Assembly: GCF_033304595.1 (NCBI RefSeq)
Contig: NZ_CP116341.1
Coordinates: forward strand, 725,001-789,000
Origin: Sporosarcina jeotgali
GTDB lineage: Bacteria > Bacillota > Bacilli > Bacillales_A > Planococcaceae
Length of the DNA: 64,000 nucleotides
Direction of reading: 5' to 3'
The notes below the pieces were generated by a model. That model did no database searches, was not told the origin of the DNA, and saw nothing but the letters and a program-made list of their open reading frames with translations. Shown here one piece after another: positions 45,215-53,112 of the stretch. How positions within the stretch are numbered: position 1 is the first letter of the stretch; the number at the start of each line of letters is the position of its first letter. The translations under genes and the position numbers were made by a program.

Positions 45215-45539
45215 TGTATTCACGGGCGTCTTACTTGGTAACAAGTAAGAGCATCACTGGGTGAATTGCTGGAACCTCCTGAGAGCTCTTCAACCACAGC
45301 GGAACTGGAAACGGTAAACGTGACGGTTTGAAAAAGAAGAGATTGGACAATCAGCAGCGAAGCCCCTGTCGGGAAACCGTGGGGAACGTTCAACGACTAG
45401 GATACACCGTCTAAGGCACACGCTATGACGATGAAATCCGTAGGGTGTTACGAGTCGTAACATTCGAAGTGCCCAGCTCCTGTTAATCTGCAGGATGAAG
45501 ATATAGTCTGACCTTTATAGAAATATATAGGACGCATCG
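45170..45539 (+). ncRNA. Group I intron 2 in hag, with a flagellin tail at its 5' end
   Basis: This intron has the same core: AATTGCTGGAAC, CAATCAGCAGCGAAGC, GTTCAACGACTAGGATACAC and GAAGATATAGTCT, clearly homologous to intron 1. P2 (CTTACTT/AAGTAAG) and a P9 with GAAA loop are visible. The 3' splice site after G 45539 lies eight bases past P9, as in intron 1. The 5' site is unsettled: after U 45169 (GCT) it would replace the tail with [14 protein letters not shown]; after U 45211 (CGT) it would add that tail behind the first one; U 45212 is a further pairing option. The first site makes bases 45170-45214, the first tail, part of the intron. Confidence 0.78.
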
Positions 45540-45584
45540 CAAGCGAACCAGCAACCACAAGGCGTACTTCAATTACTACGTTAA
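45540..45584 (+). other. Second copy of the flagellin C-terminal tail (exon 3)
   Basis: Fifteen codons including stop encode [14 protein letters not shown]. The copy at 45170-45214 encodes [14 protein letters not shown]. The two are equal in length and differ at 13 of 45 bases but only 2 of 14 residues, so most differences are silent. The copy starts exactly at the intron 2 3' splice site. It has no start codon and is only translated if intron 2 is spliced. Confidence 0.85.
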
Positions 45585-45594
45585 TAAGGTTACC

Positions 45595-45629
45595 AAAACG
45601 CGATCCGGGCAACTGGATCGCGTTTTTAT
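45595..45629 (+). terminator. Terminator of hag
   Basis: AAAACGCGATCC and GGATCGCGTTTT form a 12-base-pair stem around GGGCAACT, followed by T. It lies beyond the second tail, showing that the transcript includes exon 3. Confidence 0.93.
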
Positions 45630-46201
45630 ATTAATTAAATGTTTGATATCTTTATTCTTATAGGTAATGTGAGGTAATTTTTTAAGATTTCACCCAAATG
45701 AATGTTTGTAGTATTTACATAAAATGTTTTAGAAGAAGTATTTGCAAAATAGGAGTGGGAAAATGGATAAAAATAAGGCTGAAATTATTTCATTTATAAA
45801 CTTAAAGGGTGGGGTAGGAAAAACCTCTACAGCTATAAATATAGCTGATAACTTTTCTAGAAAAGGCTTTAATGTATTAGTGGTGGATATGGATCCTCAA
45901 TTTAATGCGACACAGGCATTGCTTAACCATCAATTTAGACACCATAAGGATAATATAAAGAAAGAACTTTTAGAAGACATACGTAACGAATTGAAGGAAA
46001 AACTAGAAGGTTCTGACGTGGAATCTGTTAGTACTGGGAGTGAGGACGAAACAGAAGACGTAAGCCAAGATGAAAGTTATAAGAAAGAAATATCATCCCA
46101 GTTGATATATAATGAATTGAAAGCAAAAGGGACAACAGTAAGAAGTTTGTTTGTCAACGAAAATATAGTAATGCCTATAGATACGCCGTCTTTAATATAT
46201 A

Positions 46202-46208
46202 GTATTAA
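46202..46208 (+). repeat. Left target-site duplication
   Basis: GTATTAA is repeated at 49457-49463 on the other side of the transposon. The flanking bases differ after this, apart from one further A on the left that also matches. Confidence 0.75.
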
Positions 46209-46354
46209 TGTAACCGGGCACAATATTCCAGCTACTGTTTTGCACAATAAACCAGGAGTAAATCTGGGGTAATGCGCTCAGTTTTTCACATTATCTCATA
46301 ATGTGAATATATATTTTCAAATTAATTCAGCTAGCGATTCGTAAGAAATACCCC

Positions 46355-46612
46355 TTAGAAAGGGGCATCTACTGGAATATAATCTTCTTTTTGAACGCGT
46401 ACTTTATAAATCTCGTGTTCATGAAGCGTGAACACAACGTCCCCATTTAAAGTTACCAACCAATCATTATCTTTTTCTAGAAATGCAGTGAAATAATACT
46501 GATCAATCTTGACTTCGAATGAATAGCCCTGCTGGATCCAGTAGCGTGTGTGTCCTATCCATAGGCGCCATTCTTCAATAGAGTGATCATAGACCAATAT
46601 CCCTCGTTTCAT
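46355..46612 (-). CDS. DUF5348 family protein of the transposon
   Basis: An 85-residue protein opening MKRGILVYDHSIEEWRLWIG with RYWIQQGYSFEVKI and VTLNGDVVFTLHEHEIYKV, the DUF5348 pattern. It probably folds as a small beta-barrel. Its start overlaps the ATPase stop by four bases. Its role in the element is unknown. Confidence 0.82.
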   Translation of the reverse strand: MKRGILVYDHSIEEWRLWIGHTRYWIQQGYSFEVKIDQYYFTAFLEKDNDWLVTLNGDVVFTLHEHEIYKVRVQKEDYIPVDAPF

Positions 46613-47412
46613 GATAAGCTACCATCCTCAATGGCTAACTGAACAACTTCCTCATCAATGACTTCCTTTTTCAATTGGGCTCCAAATAATAAGCTGTTAA
46701 TGGTTAATGTGTTGATGGCCCTCGGCCATCCTTGTGAACGCAAGGCAATGGCTTCTATCGCATTTTCATTAAAGATTGGCATTTTAGCTCCTGCTAATGT
46801 CATGTGATGAGCGATATAGGTAACGACTTCGTCCTTTGAAAGGGCATGAATTTCGTATTTCATAATAAGACGCTGCGCTAGCGGACGATTATGCTGTAAT
46901 TGTAAGCGCGTTTTTAGGTGAGGTAATCCAGATAAAATTAAGATGAATGGCGTCTTGGAATCCATTTGAAAGTTAAACAGGAGCGCAATATCTTGAAGAA
47001 AAGCATCCTTTGCCATATGCATCTCGTCCAGGATGAAAACAGGAGTCATCTTCCTTTCGACAGCCATTCTTTCGATACCTTGTTGGATTTGCCGAAAAAG
47101 ATCCACCTTCCTAAATTTAGGCTCTTCTCCAAGACCGTAGATGAGACCCCGATAGAAATCCATGACGCCTCCGGTAGACAGGGGGAAATAGACGACATGA
47201 TACAAGGACGGATTCAGTGATTCTGTGAACATTCTGAGGGTGAATGTCTTGCCAACACCTGGATCGCCTATCAAGAGACCGATTCCTTTTGATTTCTGTA
47301 AATACTGTAGTCCTTGTATAGCACCCTGATAATCCTCAGACTGGAAAGCTTCTGACGATCCCAATTCCTTTGAAAATGGAGTGCGTGCTAAGGAGTAAAA
47401 TGATTTATACAT
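46609..47412 (-). CDS. AAA ATPase of the transposon (ExeA/TniB-like)
   Basis: A 267-residue ATPase with Walker A LLIGDPGVGKTFTLRMF (about 43), Walker B PVFILDEMHMAKDAF (about 122) and arginine-rich NRPLAQRLIMKYEI. Such TnsC/TniB/IstB-like proteins choose the target and activate the transposase. ATG at 47412 has GGAGGT at seven bases; the frame extends five codons further up. It overlaps the transposase gene end by eight bases. Confidence 0.88.
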   Translation of the reverse strand: MYKSFYSLARTPFSKELGSSEAFQSEDYQGAIQGLQYLQKSKGIGLLIGDPGVGKTFTLRMFTESLNPSLYHVVYFPLSTGGVMDFYRGLIYGLGEEPKFRKVDLFRQIQQGIERMAVERKMTPVFILDEMHMAKDAFLQDIALLFNFQMDSKTPFILILSGLPHLKTRLQLQHNRPLAQRLIMKYEIHALSKDEVVTYIAHHMTLAGAKMPIFNENAIEAIALRSQGWPRAINTLTINSLLFGAQLKKEVIDEEVVQLAIEDGSLS

Positions 47413-48667
47413 GTGTCTTACCTCCATTCTCTTCTGAATGGATAGCTACAGAGAATGGAGAACGTGTTCTCTTTACGTGTGCGTTGTCATGTACGTTGAC
47501 CAGGATTGCTTCTCCCACACGTTTATCTTCTTCAAAAATATAAACCCCTTTATCATCGATTCGTATATCAATCGACTCCCCTATGAAGCGATTGGGTACT
47601 TCATACAGTTTCTTATTTAGCGTAATTGTGCTGTCTGCTTTTACTTTCCTATGCTCACGTTTCAAGAAAATTGTATCTAGCACATCGATATCCTCAAGGA
47701 AGGTTACATGATCAAGCTGAGACTGAAAGACCTCATGAGGGGTTTGTCCTTCAAGGGAAGCATGCACTCTACGGTGATAATCTTCTTCTAGCCATCGCCA
47801 GAAGCGCTCATTTAACTCCTCTACAGAATGGACAGGATCTTTTCTTAAAAGCGGATAGAAACGTGTCTGGACGGTTTTGAAAAACCTTTCTATTTTGCCT
47901 TTACTTTGAGGATCATAGGGCTGTGTGTGTGCGAGCGTGATGCCTATTTGAGCACAGGCATACTGTAATGTTTCGGAGCGATAAATCTTACCGTTATCTG
48001 CGTAAATAATGGTTGGCTTGCCCCGTCTAATTAATGCTTCCTTTGTGACAACACGTAATCCATCAAACTTTTCCGATGTGAAAAACTGCCCGTAGGGCAC
48101 TAACCTTGAACAATCGTCTATATAGGCGATCAAAAAGGTTTTTACGCTTTTCTCTTTTATCGTTAGGTACGGTCCATGGGATAAGTCTGCCTGCCATAGT
48201 ACGTTTACTTTGTCGTGGGCAAATCGTTTTCTTTCCTGCGTTACTCCAATATGTTTCCCCACAAGGTTGTGTTTTTTCAATAATCGATTTATAGTAGAGT
48301 ATGAAACTTCATTTTTGTTGATCTCTCCTTTCTTAATCAGTTGTTCGTAGAAGACGCTGATGGGCATATGGAGGGATTTTTTTCGTTTGTCCAGTAGATG
48401 ATCCTGTTCATCTGACGAGAGCCTCCTTGATACGCCTCGATCTGCACGCTTCTTTGGTTTTAACGCTTCAAAGCCATTTCTTCGATAGTGAAGTAGCCAC
48501 TCCTGTACAGTTTTAGCTGCGATTTTACGTTCACCATAATGTGGAACCATATGCATCTTTCCTTCAATCTCATTCAAATACGTCTTTGCCTCAACTTGTT
48601 GATTTACTAATGGCGCAATGAGGCCGTAACGAAACAAGGCCACTTCATCTCTTGTTTTTTCATTCAT
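47405..48667 (-). CDS. DDE transposase (rve/Mu-type C-terminal domain)
   Basis: A 420-residue transposase. It has an N-terminal helix-turn-helix (AAKTVQEWLLHYRRNGFEAL), an integrase core with VLWQADLSHGPYL (first Asp), TIIYADNGKIYRSE (second Asp) and PYDPQSKGKIERFFKTVQ (Glu), and a C-terminal beta-barrel of the Mu transposase type (NKKLYEVPNRFIGESIDIR). AAAGGAGG precedes the ATG at 48667. All catalytic residues are present, so the element may still be active. Confidence 0.92.
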   Translation of the reverse strand: MNEKTRDEVALFRYGLIAPLVNQQVEAKTYLNEIEGKMHMVPHYGERKIAAKTVQEWLLHYRRNGFEALKPKKRADRGVSRRLSSDEQDHLLDKRKKSLHMPISVFYEQLIKKGEINKNEVSYSTINRLLKKHNLVGKHIGVTQERKRFAHDKVNVLWQADLSHGPYLTIKEKSVKTFLIAYIDDCSRLVPYGQFFTSEKFDGLRVVTKEALIRRGKPTIIYADNGKIYRSETLQYACAQIGITLAHTQPYDPQSKGKIERFFKTVQTRFYPLLRKDPVHSVEELNERFWRWLEEDYHRRVHASLEGQTPHEVFQSQLDHVTFLEDIDVLDTIFLKREHRKVKADSTITLNKKLYEVPNRFIGESIDIRIDDKGVYIFEEDKRVGEAILVNVHDNAHVKRTRSPFSVAIHSEENGGKTHV

Positions 48668-48801
48668 GGAATCTTCCTCCTTTAATTGGAAGGACGACCG
48701 GTCATCCATGAGTATTATTCTACATTTATCCCAATTATCCGACTATGAAAAAGGTGTGTGGGATAAATAATCTGTAAATTATCTAGTGGTTTGTGGTAGA
48801 A

Positions 48802-49332
48802 TTAATGTGCCATAAAATATTTTGATAAGTGACCCCAGCTCCTTCGTAAGAAGGAGGATTCGCCAAAATCCAGGATCCTTTTCATATATTTTTTGGCTTC
48901 TTTTCTTTCATCGCAAGAAATCCCCGAAACACTCCCATTGTCTATGAAATAGCTATGAATCCATTTTAAATTCTTCAAATAACGTTTCAAATGAAAGTGT
49001 AGTAATTGCCGATAAGTATTGTTCTTCTTTCCATCAAGAACGCGTTTAATACGGCTAAGAATCGTAAAAAGCGTGTATTGGAAGTATGGGAGAAGAAAGT
49101 CAGGCAAGATGGAAAAACTCGTTTGACACATCAAACATTTCATACGACAAATGGGAATTCTAACGGTTAGTTCATCATTCACTCCATTTCTCCAATAGAA
49201 TCCGTGACGATGGATGTTTCCATGTGATACACAATGACAATGTGGACAGTGATCAAATAGAGGAAATGCGTTGGAAATCCCTCGTTCTTGATATTCTTTT
49301 AATCCGATTCCAAAGTTATGAGAAATGATCAT
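48802..49332 (-). CDS. DUF6431 zinc-ribbon protein of the transposon
   Basis: A 176-residue protein with CPHCHCVSHGNIHRHGFYWR and later CRMKCLMCQTSFSILPDF, two Cys pairs that should bind zinc, followed by a helical part. It matches the DUF6431 proteins commonly found in this type of element, probably a DNA-end or target-binding accessory. GGGAGG precedes the ATG at 49332. It is the first gene of the element, transcribed inward from the right end. Confidence 0.8.
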   Translation of the reverse strand: MIISHNFGIGLKEYQERGISNAFPLFDHCPHCHCVSHGNIHRHGFYWRNGVNDELTVRIPICRMKCLMCQTSFSILPDFLLPYFQYTLFTILSRIKRVLDGKKNNTYRQLLHFHLKRYLKNLKWIHSYFIDNGSVSGISCDERKEAKKYMKRILDFGESSFLRRSWGHLSKYFMAH

Positions 49333-49456
49333 AAAAAAACCTCCCGAATTAATATGCAAAAAATTTAGCATATTATCTCAGAAGTGTACAGTGTGCAATC
49401 TGGAGGAATTTGAAAAAGGCATAGTCTTTTCTGATGGTTTAAAGTGAGCGTCTACA

Positions 49457-49463
49457 GTATTAA
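49457..49463 (+). repeat. Right target-site duplication
   Basis: GTATTAA matches 46202-46208. The parA frame resumes at the next base. Confidence 0.75.
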
Positions 49464-50071
49464 GGAAAACCTTGATTTAATTCCTGGAGACCTGGATTTA
49501 TTTGAGTCGCTATATGGTGACACAAGTGGAAAGCATAATGTATTGGAAGATCATTTTGAAACGTATAACTTTAGGGAGAAATACCATTACATAATTATTG
49601 ACTGCCCTCCCAACTGGACTATCTTAACACAGGCTAGTTTATTTGCTTCAGACTATTATATTATTCCAAGTAAAGTTGATTTATTTTCAAGTATTGGGAT
49701 AGGTCTGTTAGAGAATTTAGTACAATCGACTTTTTATGATAGTAAATCTGGTATATATAAGTTTTATACAATGTACAGAAGAGACGTAGGTCGTGTGCCT
49801 ATTAAGTCTCTAGGAGTGTTATTTACTTTAACGCATGAAATGCCTATTGCAAGTAAACTAAAAGAAAGACTTCAAAAGACTATACCTCAGTCATTTTTTG
49901 AAACGGAGGTTCCTTATCAATCATCCGTACCCTTAAAATTTTCCTTATATGAGGAAGGTGGTACAAAGCACGAAGCACTAAAAAATTCAATTTCAAAGGT
50001 TGTCCATGAAATAATTCAAAAAGTATCAATGAGTGAAGAATCTGAAGAGGCAAGAAAGGCTGAAAAAGTAT

Positions 50072-50494
50072 ATGAAAACAAATGAGGAGAAGAAAGATTT
50101 TATTAAAGAGTTTAGTGTTATTAATAAAAATAAGTTTTCATTACAACAAACAAAAAGTTTATATTTAGGTTTGATATATGAATTAATTTTGGATAAGGAA
50201 GTTTTTCAGAAAAACATCGAGCTAAACTACTTTATTAGTGAGGTTTTTGATATAGAGTACAGTGAGTATCTATTTAAAGCTCGCCCCTATTTAGCTTCGA
50301 GATTATTAAAAGATTTAATAAATAAATATGAGGATTTGAATATTTCATATTCAGTAAAACGTATTTCAACCTATTTAGATAGAATGGAATTTGTTCAAAG
50401 AAAAGATACAGATCCTAAAAATAAATCCAATAAATTAGAGGATGATGTAATAGGCTGGGTTAGTTCCATTAGTAAAAATAAGGAAGGGAGATAA
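50072..50494 (+). CDS. Unknown protein, second gene of the parA operon
   Basis: A 140-residue basic, Lys-rich, probably helical protein (NKNKFSLQQTKSLYLGLIYEL, SRLLKDLINKYEDLNISYSV). ATG at 50072 overlaps the parA stop by 14 bases, so it is translationally coupled to parA. The position suggests a ParA partner, possibly a DNA-binding or adaptor protein like ParB or TubR-type factors, but no known domain is visible. I do not recognise it. Confidence 0.65.
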   Translation: MKTNEEKKDFIKEFSVINKNKFSLQQTKSLYLGLIYELILDKEVFQKNIELNYFISEVFDIEYSEYLFKARPYLASRLLKDLINKYEDLNISYSVKRISTYLDRMEFVQRKDTDPKNKSNKLEDDVIGWVSSISKNKEGR

Positions 50495-50496
50495 AG

Positions 50497-51015
50497 ATGG
50501 TTTTAAATGAAAAGGCGCAGACTGAATTTGTTAAATTTATAGAACTAGTTGATGTGAAAAAAGAATTTATTTTTAATAATAAAAAAGAATTAACTAAAGT
50601 ATTTTCGTATTTATTTGTGGTTAATTCTTTAAGAAATAGGGTTGAAACTAAAAGATTTTTTAATACTGAATTTAATATGACATTCTCATTGTTGTTGGAA
50701 TCTTCATTTGCATTATTCACTGGACAATGTCGAAGTGCTCTACTTATGTTAAGGTCAGCGCAGGAAGCGAACTTCAAGTTTGTACTTGAAAGAGAAAGAG
50801 AATTAATGATAATGGAAAAAACTTCGGAAAACTTTGAGGACTTAGATTATAGATTTTCAGAAACATATAAGAAATTTTCGAAAGATATTAAAGGGTGTGT
50901 TGATGAAAATCGATATCAAGAATACTATAAAACAATTGATAGAAATTTAACCTTTTATAAGAAGCTGAGTGGCGTAGTACATTCTGGTGTAAAAGTACTT
51001 CCTGTTTTAATTTAA
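50497..51015 (+). CDS. Unknown helical protein, third gene of the parA operon
   Basis: A 172-residue protein three bases past the second gene, with GGAAGGGAG upstream. It is rich in helix. The pattern LLMLRSAQEANFKFVLERE followed near the end by FYKKLSGVVHSGVKV recalls DUF5677/HEPN-like four-helix proteins, in which a helix ending in a conserved His follows a lone R-S-x-x-E helix. The RNase motif R-x4-6-H is absent. This is a pattern suggestion only. Confidence 0.65.
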   Translation: MVLNEKAQTEFVKFIELVDVKKEFIFNNKKELTKVFSYLFVVNSLRNRVETKRFFNTEFNMTFSLLLESSFALFTGQCRSALLMLRSAQEANFKFVLERERELMIMEKTSENFEDLDYRFSETYKKFSKDIKGCVDENRYQEYYKTIDRNLTFYKKLSGVVHSGVKVLPVLI

Positions 51016-51018
51016 ATC

Positions 51019-51062
51019 GCGTGCCTGTGCGCAACACAATTCGGAAACTATTCAGTTAATTA
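51019..51062 (+). repeat. Palindromic dispersed element (family E), half copy
   Basis: GTGCCTGTGCGCAACACAAT and GGAAACTATTCAG match the left half of the element at 51069 and the copies at 52.5 kb. Confidence 0.55.
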
Positions 51063-51068
51063 TAGTCA

Positions 51069-51123
51069 GTACTGGACCACACACAAATCAGACATTATTC
51101 TGAATTGTATGAGGTCCAAGTAC
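51069..51123. repeat. Palindromic dispersed element (family E), full copy
   Basis: GTACTGGACC pairs with GGTCCAAGTAC at the outer ends and CAAATCAGA with TCTGAATTG inside, around CATTAT. The result is a long interrupted hairpin. Other copies are at 52495, 52705, 58845 and 60098. Confidence 0.75.
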
Positions 51124-51260
51124 TTGATGCTCTTGATGCTTAAAGCAATCGCGCAAATGAACTTTGACTATATTATCATTGCTAGGATGTATGTTCACCA
51201 AAAAACACGTCAATGGCACATTCATAGGACAAAAAAATTAGAATGGGGGTATGATTCATC

Positions 51261-52373
51261 ATGAAAACATCAAAAATATTTGTTGCTGCAATGGCAATGG
51301 CGGTTGCAATGCCCGCAATCGTAGTACCCGCACAAGCAGACGAGACAACAGACGTAACGAAATTCAAGGACGTAAGTGAATTATCGGCAAGTGAGCAAGT
51401 AAAAATCAACGTATTGGTTGACCGTGGCGTCATCTCAGGATTCAACGACGGAACATTCCGACCAACGGCACCTGTAACACGTGGACAATTCGCGGCATTT
51501 ATCTCAAGGGCATATGGTTTGAAAGCACCTGAAGAACCGAAATCATTCAAAGACGTTACGAAAAACGTCACGACATATGATGGCATCATCATAGCCTATC
51601 ATTATAATGTCGTTGCTGGTTATCCAGATGGTCGATTCAAGCCTGAAAACTTTATCGCCCGTGCCGACATGGCAATCATGTTGGACAACATGTTGCAACA
51701 ACGCGGAAACTTCAACAAACTGAAACCTGTGGATTATGCGGACCGTGGGTCTATCGGACAAAAATCATCGGTTGCTGTGCAACGCTTGAACAACTTCGGC
51801 ATCATGGCACCGCGTGCGAACAACGCATTCAAACCAAATGAGCAAGGGTCACGATTGGAAACCGTATTGGCAATCTACAACATGTTGGAAGTAACAGGCG
51901 AACTAAAGAAGGATGAAGTTGTAAAACCCACTCCGCCTGTGAAACCAGAACCGCCAACAAAGCCAACTCCGCCGACAAGTAACAAGTCATTGGACCAGTT
52001 GTTTAAAGAAGGAAAAACGTTTGAATATAAAGGGTTAAAGTTCGAACGAGCACCAATGAATCAAATCGCATATGTAACCGAAGACAAAAACCTATACTTG
52101 GAAACACCTGAAGTCATGGAATGGATAAAAGAAGATATGCAAGGAATAACAAACCAAGGCAGGGGATATGGATTCAGCGTAACATCACAGCCTGACAAAA
52201 TCAGCCTTGCAATACGACTCATTCTGCATAACGATGAAAACCTAACAAAAAATCAAATTATCACAGCCATTGATACAGTACTAAGTACAAACAAAAAAGT
52301 TATCGTGAATGGGTATGAGTTCAGTAAAGAAAACAGTTCCAAAACCCACTTATATGTGAAATATGCAAAATAA
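51261..52373 (+). CDS. S-layer homology (SLH) domain surface protein
   Basis: A 370-residue secreted protein. The signal peptide ends at about residue 29 (VPAQA/DE). Three SLH repeats follow at about 34-86 (FKDVSELSASEQVKINVLVD), 93-146 (FKDVTKNVTTYDGIIIAYHY) and 155-210 (YADRGSIGQKSSVAVQRLNN), then a Pro-rich linker (PTPPVKPEPPTKPTPPT) and an 115-residue C-terminal domain of unknown type. SLH domains bind pyruvylated wall polymer, so the protein should sit on the cell wall. It is a plausible client of SecA2/SlaP. GGGGGT precedes the ATG. Confidence 0.9.
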   Translation: MKTSKIFVAAMAMAVAMPAIVVPAQADETTDVTKFKDVSELSASEQVKINVLVDRGVISGFNDGTFRPTAPVTRGQFAAFISRAYGLKAPEEPKSFKDVTKNVTTYDGIIIAYHYNVVAGYPDGRFKPENFIARADMAIMLDNMLQQRGNFNKLKPVDYADRGSIGQKSSVAVQRLNNFGIMAPRANNAFKPNEQGSRLETVLAIYNMLEVTGELKKDEVVKPTPPVKPEPPTKPTPPTSNKSLDQLFKEGKTFEYKGLKFERAPMNQIAYVTEDKNLYLETPEVMEWIKEDMQGITNQGRGYGFSVTSQPDKISLAIRLILHNDENLTKNQIITAIDTVLSTNKKVIVNGYEFSKENSSKTHLYVKYAK

Positions 52374-52424
52374 CTGAATATGTACAAAAACTGGGTTTTT
52401 CCAATACACAAAACTCAGCAATCC

Positions 52425-52475
52425 AAAGAGGCGAGCCCATATATCACATCGTGCCAATGAGTCCGTCTCTTTTTT
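52425..52475 (+). terminator. Possible terminator after the SLH gene
   Basis: AAAGAGGCGAGCCC pairs imperfectly with GAGTCCGTCTCTTT across a loop of about 22 bases, followed by seven T. Confidence 0.5.
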
Positions 52476-52494
52476 TCTTCAAGGAATATTAGAG

Positions 52495-52562
52495 CAGGTA
52501 CCTGGACCATAAACAGTTCAGACACTATTCTGTTTATTTGTATGAAACTGTTCAGTGCTGGT
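52495..52562. repeat. Palindromic dispersed element (family E), larger copy
   Basis: ACCTGGACCATAAACAGTTC and AGACACTATTCTG are followed by GAAACTGTTCAGTGCTGG, so AAACAGTTCAG-type arms pair across the centre. Confidence 0.65.
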
Positions 52563-53112
52563 TCGACTCTTCGTCTGTTACCGAATGTCCTGGCTGAATA
52601 CATTATTGTAAGTATTCAAATTGTGTTTATTCAAGCTGGAACCTCTTCCCAATGAAAAAAGACACCCTATTGGATGTCTATAAATTATTTCTTTTTAGGA
52701 ATCCTGCGTACCTGGACCCCACACAATTCAAACACTAATCAGATAACTGTCAACAAAAAAAGTCAAAGATTTCATATAGTGAAGTAGTCTTTAAGTTAAA
52801 ATCTGGTTGCGCCTACGCATAAACTTATTCCGATAGAGTTTGCCAGATGGGTGTGCAATATCCAAAGCTCTCTTTCTGTAAATATAAATAGGTGGGGGCA
52901 TTTAGTGATACTTCCTTTGTCAGTGGTTTCCCCTTTGGGAAATTGACAAAGAGCCGTTGTCTAAAATGCGTCCTTAACGTCATGAAAGCTATCTTATCTC
53001 TTCTTCCTTTTGCAATAATTAGAACATCTGGCACTTTTGTGTCGTAAATCCCGACAATACATTGGAGAAAAAGCCACCCCAACCGATATAAGAGAAAAGG
53101 GAGAGGAACCAT
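52563..53112. other. Intergenic stretch without a credible gene
   Basis: A further half copy of family E (GTACCTGGACCCCACACAAT) lies at 52705-52745. A small hairpin AGACACCC/GGATGTCT lies near 52660. A 95-codon minus-strand frame at 52825-53112 lacks a ribosome binding site and overlaps the start of the next gene. I see nothing else. Confidence 0.6.

Larger units (their letters stand above)
46209..49456 (-). mobile_element. 3.25-kb Tn7/TniAB-like transposon inserted in parA
   Basis: The element starts TGTAACCGGG and ends in CTACA, so both ends read TGTA inward. The left end has two direct copies of a subterminal motif (GCACAATATTCCAG and GCACAATAAACCAG), and the right end has an inverted related motif (CTCACTTTAAACCATCAG on the minus strand), as expected for transposase-binding sites. 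Four minus-strand genes are inside: a zinc-ribbon DUF6431 protein, a DDE transposase, an AAA ATPase and a DUF5348 protein, each starting at or overlapping the next. Deletion with one GTATTAA restores parA, which fixes the borders. Confidence 0.85.
45763..50085 (+). pseudogene. parA-type ATPase gene split by a transposon
   Basis: The 5' part (45763-46208) encodes a ParA N-terminus with the deviant Walker A INLKGGVGKTSTAIN (about 12-26) and VLVVDMDPQFNAT. The 3' part (49464-50085) encodes YHYIIIDCPPNWTILTQASL, SDYYIIPSKVDLFSSIGIG and the C-terminal half. Removing 46209-49463 joins the codon AA|G and restores one frame of 355 residues reading SLIYSIKENLDLIPGDLDLF across the joint. An acidic insert (GSDVESVSTGSEDETED) lies in the first half. 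ParA/Soj-type ATPases act in DNA or protein positioning. The gene led a three-gene operon of A/T-rich DNA. As it stands it is broken. Confidence 0.88.

Noticed and set aside
45212..45539. Intron 2 as a simple 3' untranslated insertion with no effect on protein
   Set aside because: Possible if it is never spliced, but the second tail starts exactly at the 3' splice site in frame, which is hard to explain by chance. Kept as an alternative in the finding.
46272..46350. Native C-terminus for the short ParA frame ending at 46272
   Set aside because: The last 21 residues are encoded by the transposon left end, including its subterminal repeats.
49444..49463. GTG at 49444 as start of an independent gene
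   Set aside because: Its first codons belong to the transposon end; the frame is the 3' half of parA and there is no ribosome binding site.
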